Part shown: positions 55,233 to 63,713 of the stretch, piece after piece
Layout of the letters: each line of letters starts with the position of its first letter
Position numbering within the stretch: position 1 is the stretch's first letter
Source: Phenylobacterium immobile (ATCC 35973)
Lineage (GTDB): Bacteria > Pseudomonadota > Alphaproteobacteria > Caulobacterales > Caulobacteraceae
NCBI RefSeq assembly: GCF_001375595.1
Contig: NZ_CVJQ01000001.1
Location: forward strand, 620,001-684,000
Direction: 5' to 3'
Length of the DNA stretch: 64,000 nt
Made by a program: the position numbers and the translations under genes
The notes under the pieces: generated by a model
The model's database searches: none
Seen by the model: only the letters and a program-made list of their open reading frames with translations
What the model was told of the DNA's origin: nothing

Positions 55233-57019
55233 TGGCCGCCTATGAGTTTATCGACCACAAGTTCGACGTCGTCGTCGTCGGCGCCGGCGGCTCCGGCCTG
55301 CGCGCGGCGCTCGGCTGCTCGCAGGCGGGCCTGAAGACCGCCTGCATCACCAAGGTCTTCCCGACCCGGTCGCACACAGTCGCGGCCCAAGGCGGCATCT
55401 CGGCCAGCCTGGGCAATATGGGCGAGGATGACTGGCGCTGGCACATGTACGACACCGTCAAGGGGTCGGACTGGCTGGGCGACCAGGACGCCATCGAATA
55501 CCTCTGCCGCAACGCGCCGGCCGCAGTCTATGAGCTGGAGCACTGGGGCGTGCCCTTCTCGCGCACCGAGGAAGGCAAAATCTATCAGCGCGCCTTCGGC
55601 GGCATGACCCGCAACTATGGCGAAGCGCCGATCCAGCGCACCTGCGCCGCGGCCGACCGCACCGGCCACGCCATGCTGCACACCATGTACGGGCAGAGCC
55701 TGGCGAACGACACCGAGTTCTTCATCGAGTATTTCGCCCTCGACCTGATCATGGACGACGGCGTCTGCCGAGGCGTCACCGCCTGGAAGCTGGACGATGG
55801 CACCCTGCACCGTTTCCAGGCCCAGCAGGTGATCCTGGCGACCGGCGGATACGGCCGCGCCTATTTCTCCTGCACCAGCGCCCACACCTGCACCGGCGAC
55901 GGCGGCGGCATGGCCCTGCGCGCCGGCCTGCCCCTGCAGGACATGGAGTTCGTGCAGTTCCATCCGACCGGCATCTATGGCGCCGGCTGCCTGATCACCG
56001 AGGGCGCCCGCGGCGAAGGCGGTTATCTGACCAATTCGGAAGGCGAACGCTTCATGGAGCGCTATGCGCCGACCGTGAAGGACCTGGCGCCGCGCGACAT
56101 GGTCAGCCGCGCCATGACCATCGAGATCCGAGAAGGGCGCGGGGTGGGTCCGAAGAAGGACCACATCCACCTGCACCTCGACCACCTGGATCCGAAGATC
56201 CTGCACCAGCGCCTGCCGGGCATTTCGGAAAGCGCCAAGGTCTTCGCCGGCGTCGACGTGACCAAGGAGCCGATCCCGATCGTGCCGACCGTACACTACA
56301 ACATGGGCGGCATCCCGACGAACTTCTACTCGGAAGTCGTCACCAACCGCGACGGCGACACCAACAGCGTCATCCCCGGCCTCATGGCCGTGGGCGAGGC
56401 GGCGTGCGTGTCGGTCCATGGCGCCAACCGCCTGGGCTCCAACAGCCTGATCGATCTGGTCGTGTTTGGCCGCTCCGCTGCGCTGCGTTGCGCCGAGACG
56501 ATCAAGGCCGGCGCGACCCAGCCCGAGCTGAAGCCGGTGATGACCGACGGCCACCTCGGCCGGTTCGACCGCCTGCGCAACGCCGATGGCGGCACGACGA
56601 CAGCGGCGCTGCGTCTCGAGATGCAGATCGCCATGCAGGAAGACGCTGCGGTGTTCCGCGAAGGCCCCAGCCTGCAGAGCGGCGTTCGTCGCCTGGAGGC
56701 GGTCCACGCCAAGCGCGGCGACCTAAAGGTCTCCGACCGCGGCATGATCTGGAACACCGACCTGATGGAGACGCTGGAGTTCGAAAACCTCGTCGGCCAG
56801 GCGGTGGTCACGGTCGCCGGCGCCGCCAACCGCGAGGAAAGCCGCGGGGCCCACGCCCGCGAGGACTTCGCCGACCGCGACGACAAGACCTGGATGAAGC
56901 ACTCGCTCACCTGGTTCGACGACGCCACCGGCAAGGTGAAGATCGATTACCGCCCGGTGCACGACTACACCCTGACCAATGACATCGCGCCGATCCCGCC
57001 CAAGGCGCGGGTCTACTAG
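55232..57019 (+). CDS. sdhA: succinate dehydrogenase flavoprotein subunit
   Basis: SdhA (595 residues) oxidises succinate to fumarate with covalently bound FAD. The dinucleotide loop is [14 protein letters not shown], the FAD-linking histidine is His48 in [11 protein letters not shown], and the active-site stretch [21 protein letters not shown] and [20 protein letters not shown] are typical. Its stop codon TAG is the first base triplet of the structured element 57017-57062. sdhB follows after 128 bases containing two structured elements. Confidence 0.97.
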   Translation: MAAYEFIDHKFDVVVVGAGGSGLRAALGCSQAGLKTACITKVFPTRSHTVAAQGGISASLGNMGEDDWRWHMYDTVKGSDWLGDQDAIEYLCRNAPAAVYELEHWGVPFSRTEEGKIYQRAFGGMTRNYGEAPIQRTCAAADRTGHAMLHTMYGQSLANDTEFFIEYFALDLIMDDGVCRGVTAWKLDDGTLHRFQAQQVILATGGYGRAYFSCTSAHTCTGDGGGMALRAGLPLQDMEFVQFHPTGIYGAGCLITEGARGEGGYLTNSEGERFMERYAPTVKDLAPRDMVSRAMTIEIREGRGVGPKKDHIHLHLDHLDPKILHQRLPGISESAKVFAGVDVTKEPIPIVPTVHYNMGGIPTNFYSEVVTNRDGDTNSVIPGLMAVGEAACVSVHGANRLGSNSLIDLVVFGRSAALRCAETIKAGATQPELKPVMTDGHLGRFDRLRNADGGTTTAALRLEMQIAMQEDAAVFREGPSLQSGVRRLEAVHAKRGDLKVSDRGMIWNTDLMETLEFENLVGQAVVTVAGAANREESRGAHAREDFADRDDKTWMKHSLTWFDDATGKVKIDYRPVHDYTLTNDIAPIPPKARVY

Positions 57020-57062
57020 ACCCTTTCCGGATCAGGCCCCTGATCCGGATAAAAAGGGTCTA
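57017..57062. repeat. nested-hairpin element between sdhA and sdhB (distal stems around CC)
   Basis: TAGACCCTTT pairs with AAAGGGTCTA and, inside it, CCGGATCAGG pairs with CCTGATCCGG, with ATAA unpaired on the 3' side. The first stem starts in the sdhA stop codon. The nested architecture resembles the elements at 19901 and 57075. Confidence 0.8.
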
Positions 57063-57074
57063 TATTCATATGTT

Positions 57075-57126
57075 TAGAGCGTGACGGGCGCTTCAACCGG
57101 CTTCCACTTGAAGCTGTCACGCTCTA
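57075..57126. repeat. nested-hairpin intergenic repeat, copy 2 (before sdhB)
   Basis: Outer stem TAGAGCGTGAC/GTCACGCTCTA (11 bp) and inner stem GCTTCAA/TTGAAGC enclose loop CCGGCTTCCAC, the exact reverse complement of the loop in the 19901-19947 element. It lies 21 bases before sdhB. Confidence 0.8.
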
Positions 57127-57147
57127 GGTTCTTTAGGACAGCATCCG

Positions 57148-57930
57148 ATGGTCGAATTCGCCCTTCCGAAGAACTCCCGCGTGCAGCGCGGCAAGCACCA
57201 CGCCGCGCCCGCCGGCGCGGGCAAGACCAAGTCGTTCCGCGTCTATCGCTATGACCCGGAAGGCGCGGAGAACCCGCGCTGGGACACCTATGACGTTGAC
57301 GTCGACGCCTGCGGCCCGATGGTCCTGGATGTGCTGATCCACATCAAGAACACGATGGACCCGACCCTGGCCTTCCGCCGGTCTTGTCGCGAAGGGGTCT
57401 GCGGCTCCTGCGCCATGAACATCGGCGGCCGCAACACGCTCGCCTGCACGCACGGCTGGGAAGAGGTTCCGGGCAAGGATTGCGCGATCAGCCCCCTGCC
57501 GCACATGCCGGTCGTAAAGGACCTGGTGCCGGACCTGACGCTGTTCTACGCGCAGTACGCTTCCGTCGAGCCCTGGCTGCACACCACGACGCCCGAACCG
57601 CAGAAGGAATGGCGCCAGTCGCCGGAAGACCGCGAGAAGCTCGACGGCCTCTATGAGTGCATCCTCTGCGCCTGCTGCTCGACCTCGTGCCCCAGCTACT
57701 GGTGGAACGGCGAAAAGTACCTGGGCCCGGCCGCGCTGCTGCACGCCTACCGCTGGCTGATCGACAGTCGCGACGAGGCCACCGGCGAGCGTCTCGACGC
57801 CCTGGAAGATCCGTTCAAGCTCTATCGTTGCCACACCATCATGAACTGCGCCCAGGTTTGCCCCAAGGGTCTGAACCCGGCCAAGGCGATCGCCGCGGTC
57901 AAGAACATGATGGTCGAACGCGTCGTCTGA
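57148..57930 (+). CDS. sdhB: succinate dehydrogenase iron-sulfur subunit
   Basis: SdhB (260 residues) carries electrons from FAD to the quinone site through three clusters: 2Fe-2S ([16 protein letters not shown], then LAC), 4Fe-4S ([16 protein letters not shown]) and 3Fe-4S ([18 protein letters not shown]). An N-terminal extension of ~30 residues ([16 protein letters not shown]) is usual in alphaproteobacteria. It is separated from sdhA by two folded elements that could set its expression apart from sdhCDA. A hairpin terminator follows. Confidence 0.97.
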   Translation: MVEFALPKNSRVQRGKHHAAPAGAGKTKSFRVYRYDPEGAENPRWDTYDVDVDACGPMVLDVLIHIKNTMDPTLAFRRSCREGVCGSCAMNIGGRNTLACTHGWEEVPGKDCAISPLPHMPVVKDLVPDLTLFYAQYASVEPWLHTTTPEPQKEWRQSPEDREKLDGLYECILCACCSTSCPSYWWNGEKYLGPAALLHAYRWLIDSRDEATGERLDALEDPFKLYRCHTIMNCAQVCPKGLNPAKAIAAVKNMMVERVV

Positions 57931-57980
57931 TGGTGTCACGGCCAAGGTCTGGCCGGCTCTAGCGGCCAGGGTCTGGCCAG

Positions 57981-58009
57981 CGGCGCCGTCTTAAAATAAG
58001 ACGACGCCG
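57981..58009 (+). terminator. hairpin after sdhB
   Basis: CGGCG and CGTCTTA pair with TAAGACG and CGCCG (one mismatch) around an AAA loop, 51 bases after the sdhB stop. It probably ends the sdhCDAB transcript. Confidence 0.65.
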
Positions 58010-58041
58010 GAACGCGCCGGCGACAGGCTGCGGCTATTTGG

Positions 58042-59283
58042 ATGGTAGAGAAGCAGATGAGCGTTTCGTCTAAGGTGGTGATCCTGGGCGCCGGCCACGC
58101 TGGCGGCACGCTGGCGGCCCTGCTTCGCCAATATAAGCACGAAGGCGACATCGTGATGATCGGCGATGAGCCGATCGCCCCCTATCAACGCCCGCCGCTC
58201 TCGAAGGCCTGGCTGAAGGGTGAGGCCGACGCTGAGTCGCTGGCCCTGCGCCCAGTCCATTACTACGGCGACAACAACATCACCTTCATGCCTTCGACCA
58301 AGGCGGTTTCGCTGAATCGCGGCGCGAAGACTGTGACGCTCGATAATGGCGAAGTCGTCTCCTATGACATCCTGGTCATCGCCACGGGCGCGCGCGCCAT
58401 GGCCCTGCCGGTGCCGGGCGCGGACCTGAAGGGCGTGTTGTCGCTGCGCACGGCAGCTGACGCCGAAGAACTGAAGAACGCCCTGAAACCCGGCAAGCGG
58501 ATGGCGATTATCGGCGGCGGCTACATCGGCCTGGAAGCGGCGGCCTCGGCGCGTGCGCTCGGCGCCGAAGCCGTCGTGGTGGAACGCGAGCCGCGCCTCC
58601 TGGCTCGCTCGGCCTATCACGTGTTGTCGGACTTCCTGAAAGCCTACCATGAAGCCCGTGGCGTCACCTTCGAACTGGCGGCCAGCGCCGCGGCCTTCGA
58701 AGGCGAGGATGGCAAGGTCACTGGCGTGAAGCTGACCGACGGGCGCGTGATCCCCTGCGACATCGCGCTGGTGGGCATCGGTGCGGCGCCGAACGACGAA
58801 TTGGCTCGGGAGTCGGGCATCGAATGCGAACGCGGGATCGTCGTCGATCTGGACGCGCGCACCTCCGACCCTTCGGTCTTCTCAATCGGCGACGTGACCC
58901 ATCGGCCGATGCCGCTTTACGATCGCATGTTCCGACCGGAAAGCGTGCCGAGCGCGCTGGAGCAAGCCAAACAGGCGGCTTGCGCTATCGTTGGGCGGCC
59001 CCGCCCGCCGGGCGAAGCGCCGTGGAACTGGTCGGATCAGTACGATCTGAAATTGCAGATCGCAGGCGTACCGTTCGAGGTCGACAGCGTGCTGGTGCGC
59101 GGCGAGCCCTCGTCGGGCGCCTTCGCGGTCTTTCACCTGAAGGGCGACCTCATCCAGGCGGTGGAGGCGATCAACGCGCCGGCCGAATTCCTGATGGGCC
59201 GCAACCTGATCCTGAGCCGCAAGCCGGTCGATCCGGCCAAGCTTGCGGATTTGTCCGTTTCGATGAAAGAAGTCGCCGCCTGA
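58042..59283 (+). CDS. FAD-dependent ferredoxin reductase (rhodocoxin/putidaredoxin reductase type)
   Basis: The 413-residue flavoprotein has an FAD-binding GxGxxG (VVILGAGHAGGTLAALLRQ), an NAD-binding MAIIGGGYIGLEAAASARAL, and the FAD motif SIGDVTHRPMP. This class passes electrons from NAD(P)H to a 2Fe-2S ferredoxin, which in turn feeds P450s or other oxygenases. A ferredoxin gene follows after 18 bases. Met6 at 58057 is an alternative start. No P450 is in this window. Confidence 0.9.
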   Translation: MVEKQMSVSSKVVILGAGHAGGTLAALLRQYKHEGDIVMIGDEPIAPYQRPPLSKAWLKGEADAESLALRPVHYYGDNNITFMPSTKAVSLNRGAKTVTLDNGEVVSYDILVIATGARAMALPVPGADLKGVLSLRTAADAEELKNALKPGKRMAIIGGGYIGLEAAASARALGAEAVVVEREPRLLARSAYHVLSDFLKAYHEARGVTFELAASAAAFEGEDGKVTGVKLTDGRVIPCDIALVGIGAAPNDELARESGIECERGIVVDLDARTSDPSVFSIGDVTHRPMPLYDRMFRPESVPSALEQAKQAACAIVGRPRPPGEAPWNWSDQYDLKLQIAGVPFEVDSVLVRGEPSSGAFAVFHLKGDLIQAVEAINAPAEFLMGRNLILSRKPVDPAKLADLSVSMKEVAA

Positions 59284-59301
59284 ACGGCGCCGAGGGGAAC
59301 A

Positions 59302-59622
59302 ATGGCTAACATCACCTACGTCCAATTCGACGGGACTGAGCAAACCGTCGACGTCAAGAACGGCCTCTCCGTGATGGAAGGCGCGATCAAGAACGACATC
59401 GAAGGCATCGACGCCGATTGCGGCGGCGCCTGCGCCTGCGCGACCTGCCACGTCTATGTCGACGAAGCCTGGCTGGAAAAGCTCGGCCGGCCGAACCCGA
59501 TGGAGGGCTCGATGCTGGACTTCGCCGAGAACCGCGAAGCCAACAGCCGCCTGTCGTGCCAGATCAAGGTCAACGACGAGCTGGACGGCCTGATCGTCCG
59601 GCTCCCGGAAAGCCAGCGCTAG
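59302..59622 (+). CDS. 2Fe-2S ferredoxin (adrenodoxin/putidaredoxin type)
   Basis: The 106-residue ferredoxin has the vertebrate-type cluster ligands Cys40, Cys46, Cys49 and Cys86 ([13 protein letters not shown] and SRLSCQIKV), with the spacing C-X5-C-X2-C-X36-C. It is the likely electron partner of the reductase just upstream. A perfect 12-bp hairpin lies between it and the convergent divL. Confidence 0.93.
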   Translation: MANITYVQFDGTEQTVDVKNGLSVMEGAIKNDIEGIDADCGGACACATCHVYVDEAWLEKLGRPNPMEGSMLDFAENREANSRLSCQIKVNDELDGLIVRLPESQR

Positions 59623-59629
59623 AGACGGT

Positions 59630-59658
59630 CCTGGCGCGCTGGTCTACAGCGCGCCAGG
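59630..59658. terminator. perfect hairpin between ferredoxin and divL
   Basis: CCTGGCGCGCTG pairs perfectly with CAGCGCGCCAGG around a 5-base loop that contains the divL stop codon. It is between convergent genes and could serve both. Confidence 0.65.
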
Positions 59659-61974
59659 CCTCACGAAGCTCAACTGCGCCTGACCGGGGGCCGCGCCTTG
59701 CGGATCCTCGGGCAGGTGGCAGGTGAAGGTCGCGCCCTGTCCGGGCTCGCTTTCGAGCGCCACCCATCCGCCATGCAGCTCGGTCAGGGCCTTGACCAGA
59801 GCCAGGCTCAAGCCTGGACCGCCGTGCTCACGCCCGACGAAACGGTCGAAAATGTGCGCCTGGACGTGGAAGGCGATGCCGCGTCCGGTGTCGGCCACCT
59901 TCAGCTGAACTTCGCCCAGCGCCTTGCGCGCTGAGAGCGTGATCCGCCCTCCCGCTGGCGTCTGGGTGAGGGCGTTCTCCACCAGATGTCCCAGAATCTG
60001 CGACAGCCGCCGACCGTCGCCGCGGATGAGGCCGGGGCTTTCTGACGCGTCAACATGCAGGGTCACCTGCGCGGCGAGCGCTTCGGCGCTGCATGTCGCG
60101 GCGACCTCGTCCAGAAGGGCGGATACGTCGACATCTCCCAGATCGAGCGCCAGCTCATCGGCGTCGATCAAGGCCATGTCGAGGACATCGCTGATGGAGC
60201 GGGCCAGTTGAACCGCGGCGGCGCGTACGGCGGCGGCGTGCACCCGGCCGCGTTCGGACAGGTTGTCCTCGGCCCGGCCCAGAAGCTCGGCGTAGCCGAT
60301 GATGGTGGTGAGCGGGGTGCGCAGTTCGTAGGACACGTTGCCGACGAAGTCGCGCTTCAGCCGCTCGGCTTCGGCCAGCGCCCCTTCGCGGGCGGCGAGC
60401 GCGGCTTCCAGACTGCGGGCGTCGGTCACATCGACGAAGCCGATCAGGGTCGCGCCGTCGGGGAGGGGGCGAGACTGAAAGGCGGCGATCCGCGAATCGG
60501 CGGTCCGCACTTCGCCGCTCACCGCCGCCCGCGCGCCCGGATCGGGGTCGGCGACACGGCCCTTCAGGTCCCGCCAGAAGCCGCGGTCGTGCAGGCGCGG
60601 GATGCACAGCTCGACGACGCCTTCGAAGTCGCCGGCTTGGTCAAGGGCCTGGGGCTCGATGCCCCAGAAGCGGGCGAAGGCCTCGTTGTGCAAACGTAGC
60701 CGGCCATCGGCGCCGAAGACGGCGACGGCGTCGTTGAGCTTGTCCAGGGTCGCCTGCTGAACCTGGATCTGACCGTTGTACTGGGCCTTCAGCTTTAGCT
60801 CGTCGGTGATGTCGGAGAAAAGCACCAGAAGGCCGCCCAATGGATGCGGCTGGCGGACGACGCGCAGGGTGCGCCCGTCAGGGAGGCTCCAAAGGTCGTC
60901 CGGCCGGACAGCGAGCGCGCCGTACTGAGCCAGTTCCTCGGCCTTCCAGCGGCCGTAGTCGGCGCTTTCCGGCAAGCGCCGGCGCTGACGCAGACGGTCC
61001 AGAACCTCGCCGTGGGTCGGTCGTTCGGCGAGCCAGGCGGGCTCAAGGTCCCAGAGACTGGCGAAGGCGGTGTTGTGGAAGGCCAACCGCCGGTCGGCGG
61101 CGAAAATCGCCACGGCGTCGGCGATGTGGTTCAGCGTTTCGTCGTGAGCTTCGATGTTGCGCTTCAACTGCTCGCGCAGATCCTCAAGCTCGGTGACCTC
61201 ATGGGTCCAGACGCCGACGCCGCCGCCGTCCAGCGGACGGGCGGCGATGCGCAGGGCGCGCCGGCGGCCATCGACGGTCGACCAGCGCAACGTTTCGCGC
61301 ATGGCGCCGCTGCGAGCGGCCTCGCGCACCAGAGCGTCCGCGCCGCGGTCGAAGGCGAGACCGCGGGCCTGGGCGTCGTCCAGGCCGGTTGCGCCGGCCG
61401 CGGCGAGCCAGGCGCGGTTGGCCCAGAGCGGGGTGGCGTCGGCCGCGGCGATCCAGGCCGGCGTCGGCTGGGCGTCGGCCAGGTCCGCCAGGCGCGCCGC
61501 CGCCGGCAAGGCCTGGTCGCGTTGCGCCGCACTGAGGCGTAGCCAGGCCACGGCGCCAGCGGCGCGGCCCTCGACCCGCACCAGGCCTTGCGCCCCTTGC
61601 GCTTCGAAAGCACAGGGTTCGCCCCGTTCGAACAGGGCCGCGAGTTTGCGGGCATGGGCGGGGTCCGCCGCCGCCAGACGGGTAACGACGGACTGTGGTT
61701 CGATGCGCGTTTCGCCTAGGGCCTCGGCGGCGCGAGCCAGACCGCCCGCGCCGGCCGCCAGCCGGGCGCGGCCGTCCTGAACGGCGATGACGGCGGCGTC
61801 GAAGGGCTCAAGGGCGCCCAGCCCGCTCTCATTGCGGGCCTCCGCCAGACGAGCGGCCAGGGCTGCAGTCCGGGTCGTGGCGGCGCGTGACTGGGCGAGC
61901 GCCCATAGCATGGCGGCGAGCGCCAGACTCACGGCGCCGGCGGCCACGGCGAGGATGGGCTCTGCGGCTGTCAT
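59644..61974 (-). CDS. divL: DivL-type cell-fate sensor kinase
   Basis: The 776-residue protein starts with a membrane segment (about residues 5-27), several PAS domains (roughly 160-270, 275-395, 400-520; the last reads ADGRLRLHNEAFARFWGIEPQ), and a HisKA/HATPase module. The H-box reads FVGNVSYELRTPLTTIIGY, with Tyr549 where His is expected. In C. crescentus DivL has Tyr550 and binds phosphorylated-free DivK to control CckA, CtrA and asymmetric division. The ATPase region keeps a N-box NALTQTP and G-motifs. Start at 61974 is chosen because upstream codons lie in the neighbouring gene's 5' region. Confidence 0.9.
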   Translation of the reverse strand: MTAAEPILAVAAGAVSLALAAMLWALAQSRAATTRTAALAARLAEARNESGLGALEPFDAAVIAVQDGRARLAAGAGGLARAAEALGETRIEPQSVVTRLAAADPAHARKLAALFERGEPCAFEAQGAQGLVRVEGRAAGAVAWLRLSAAQRDQALPAAARLADLADAQPTPAWIAAADATPLWANRAWLAAAGATGLDDAQARGLAFDRGADALVREAARSGAMRETLRWSTVDGRRRALRIAARPLDGGGVGVWTHEVTELEDLREQLKRNIEAHDETLNHIADAVAIFAADRRLAFHNTAFASLWDLEPAWLAERPTHGEVLDRLRQRRRLPESADYGRWKAEELAQYGALAVRPDDLWSLPDGRTLRVVRQPHPLGGLLVLFSDITDELKLKAQYNGQIQVQQATLDKLNDAVAVFGADGRLRLHNEAFARFWGIEPQALDQAGDFEGVVELCIPRLHDRGFWRDLKGRVADPDPGARAAVSGEVRTADSRIAAFQSRPLPDGATLIGFVDVTDARSLEAALAAREGALAEAERLKRDFVGNVSYELRTPLTTIIGYAELLGRAEDNLSERGRVHAAAVRAAAVQLARSISDVLDMALIDADELALDLGDVDVSALLDEVAATCSAEALAAQVTLHVDASESPGLIRGDGRRLSQILGHLVENALTQTPAGGRITLSARKALGEVQLKVADTGRGIAFHVQAHIFDRFVGREHGGPGLSLALVKALTELHGGWVALESEPGQGATFTCHLPEDPQGAAPGQAQLSFVRPGAL

Positions 61975-62065
61975 CCAGGTTCCGGAGGGCTCTGACGAAT
62001 CACCTCTGCAAGGTAGGGATGTTGCGTCTTCGCCGCACGTGCGCTCGGCCCTATGCTGGGCGAAG

Positions 62066-62632
62066 ATGAGCGCCATCCTTTTTCCCATCGCCGCCAACGC
62101 CGAGCAGGCGCTGAGCCAACCTCTGGGCCGCGCCGCCCGCGAGCGCGACGCCGCGCGCTCCGTCGGCGGCGATGTGGTCTTCACCACCGAGGCCGTCGGA
62201 CCGGCTTTCCTCGATGAGGCCGCCGCGCTTGCAGCCTATGTCGGCCGTATCGCCGATCCGGGGCGGCGGATTTCGCCAGCCGGTGAAGACCTCTATCTGC
62301 GGCTGGCCGAGCAGATCGATGGGCGACCGCGCCGACCGGTCGAGCCGATTTTCGCCGAGGGCCGCCGTTGGCCGGCGCCGGAGGAGGCGCCGCGTACGGT
62401 TTGGCGGTTGCGGATCTCCTACTGGCGCATCGGCTCCGCGGAGCGGCCGTTAGATGCGCCTCAGGCCCGCAAGGCCCGCCGCGCGCGCGACGGCGCGGCG
62501 ATCGCCGCCGACACCCTGAAGGCCATCGCCAGCCAGCCTTTGCGACCGGTGAAGCCGCAGCAGGGCCTGGACATCGGCCTTTTCGAGGTGCGCCTGCCTG
62601 AGGCCCCGCACATCATCGTGCCCGATGAGTGA
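62066..62632 (+). CDS. conserved-looking hypothetical protein, unknown function
   Basis: The 188-residue basic, Arg/Ala-rich protein (MSAILFPIAANAEQALSQPLGRAARER...) has no clear motif. It contains a hydrophilic middle (RRPVEPIFAEGRRWPAPEEAPRTVWRLRISYWRI) and a C-terminal KPQQGLDIGLFEVRLPEAPH. ATG 62066 begins 91 bases from the divL start, divergent from it. Its 3' end overlaps the metallopeptidase gene by 8 bases. Possibly RNA- or nucleoid-interacting by its charge, but this is speculation. Confidence 0.65.
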   Translation: MSAILFPIAANAEQALSQPLGRAARERDAARSVGGDVVFTTEAVGPAFLDEAAALAAYVGRIADPGRRISPAGEDLYLRLAEQIDGRPRRPVEPIFAEGRRWPAPEEAPRTVWRLRISYWRIGSAERPLDAPQARKARRARDGAAIAADTLKAIASQPLRPVKPQQGLDIGLFEVRLPEAPHIIVPDE

Positions 62633-63035
62633 GATTGGCTTGGCGCCGTCGCTGGACGACATCGCCCGGATCGCCGAGATCGCGTTCGAGTCGCTGCCGC
62701 CGGAATTCCGCCGGCTCACAGGCGAGGTGATTTTCCGCGTCGACGATTTCGCCGAACAGACCGTGCTCGACGACCTGGAGATCGAAGACCCCTTCGATCT
62801 GACGGGGCTCTACCAGGGCGTTGACCTCGCGGCCCGCGGCGGCCTTGGGCCGGCGGCCGAGCCCTCGCGCGTGTTTCTCTATCGCCGGCCGATCCTCGAT
62901 GAGTGGGCCGCACATGGTGAGATTACGCTGGAGGAACTGGTCGCCCATGTGTTGGTGCACGAGATCGGGCACCACTTCGGCCTGTCCGACGCAGCGATGC
63001 ACGCGATTGAGGCGTCAGCCGGCGATGGGGCGTGA
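62625..63035 (+). CDS. zincin-like metallopeptidase family protein
   Basis: The 136-residue product has HEIGHHFGLSDAAMH (His112, Glu113, His116, then Asp122), the minigluzincin zinc motif HExxH plus third ligand. It belongs to the small acidic metallopeptidase family (formerly DUF1025). The substrate is unknown. It overlaps the preceding gene by 8 bases, implying coupled translation, and is followed by the lipocalin. Confidence 0.88.
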   Translation: MSEIGLAPSLDDIARIAEIAFESLPPEFRRLTGEVIFRVDDFAEQTVLDDLEIEDPFDLTGLYQGVDLAARGGLGPAAEPSRVFLYRRPILDEWAAHGEITLEELVAHVLVHEIGHHFGLSDAAMHAIEASAGDGA

Positions 63036-63146
63036 GGCGCGCCGCCCGCGGGTCGCATCGGGGCCTGATTTATCGCGTCCTTATGCCTCGCCAGCGGCTG
63101 TGCGCCGGGGTTTCGTCGTAAAGCGTTTGCGGGTATCGGGCGGGGA

Positions 63147-63674
63147 ATGTTCTCGAAGTTTCTGACCGGCGCCCTGGCCGGCTTCTCTCTCTTGGCGGCC
63201 GCACAGAGCGCCTCGGCCATGTCTTTGCGGCCCGTTCCGCGCCTTGAGCTCAGTCAGATGATGGGCCGCTGGTACGAGGTGGCCCGCACTCCCAACGCCC
63301 TGCAGCGCAATTGCCAGGCCGGCGCCTCTGAATGGACCCCGGCCCAGGGCGGTTTCGCCGTCGTCCAATCGTGCCGCAAGGGCGCGGCTAACGGGCCGCT
63401 CGCCCAATGGAAGGCCAAGGCGACTGTCGCCGATCCATCCTCCAACGCCCGGTTCAAGATGGTCTTCTTTGGCGGGATGGTCAGCCAGGACTATGTGGTG
63501 CTTGAGCACAAGGACGAGCAGGGCTGGCTGATCCTGGCGACCGCCAACGGCAAGTATCTATGGCTGATGTCCCAGCGCCCGACGCTGGCGAGCGCGGTGC
63601 GCGCCCAGGCCATCCAGCGCATTCGCCAATTGGGCTTTGATCCCGCCCGCCTGGAGTTTCCTCCGGCCAGCTAA
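63147..63674 (+). CDS. lipocalin family protein (Blc-like)
   Basis: The 175-residue product has a signal peptide (MFSKFLTGALAGFSLLAAAQ..., cleavage after Ala24), no lipobox Cys, then the lipocalin G-x-W motif MMGRWYEVARTPNALQRNC (39-57) and later FFGGMVSQDYVVLEHKDEQGWLIL. It is expected to bind a small lipid or lipophilic ligand in the periplasm or outer membrane; ligand unknown. It precedes the SOS-controlled mmcB. Confidence 0.88.
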   Translation: MFSKFLTGALAGFSLLAAAQSASAMSLRPVPRLELSQMMGRWYEVARTPNALQRNCQAGASEWTPAQGGFAVVQSCRKGAANGPLAQWKAKATVADPSSNARFKMVFFGGMVSQDYVVLEHKDEQGWLILATANGKYLWLMSQRPTLASAVRAQAIQRIRQLGFDPARLEFPPAS

Positions 63675-63695
63675 GTCTGGGCGCTCTTGCCTCGC

Positions 63696-63710
63696 GAACG
63701 AAGCCGGAAC
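63696..63710. promoter_or_regulatory. SOS (LexA) box in inverted orientation, GAAC-N7-GAAC, at mmcB
   Basis: GAAC, GAAGCCG, GAAC is the reverse complement of GTTC-N7-GTTC and ends 3 bases before the ATG at 63714, identical in spacing to the box at 16959-16973. mmcB is SOS-regulated in C. crescentus, which supports the site. Confidence 0.75.
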
Positions 63711-63713
63711 AGA

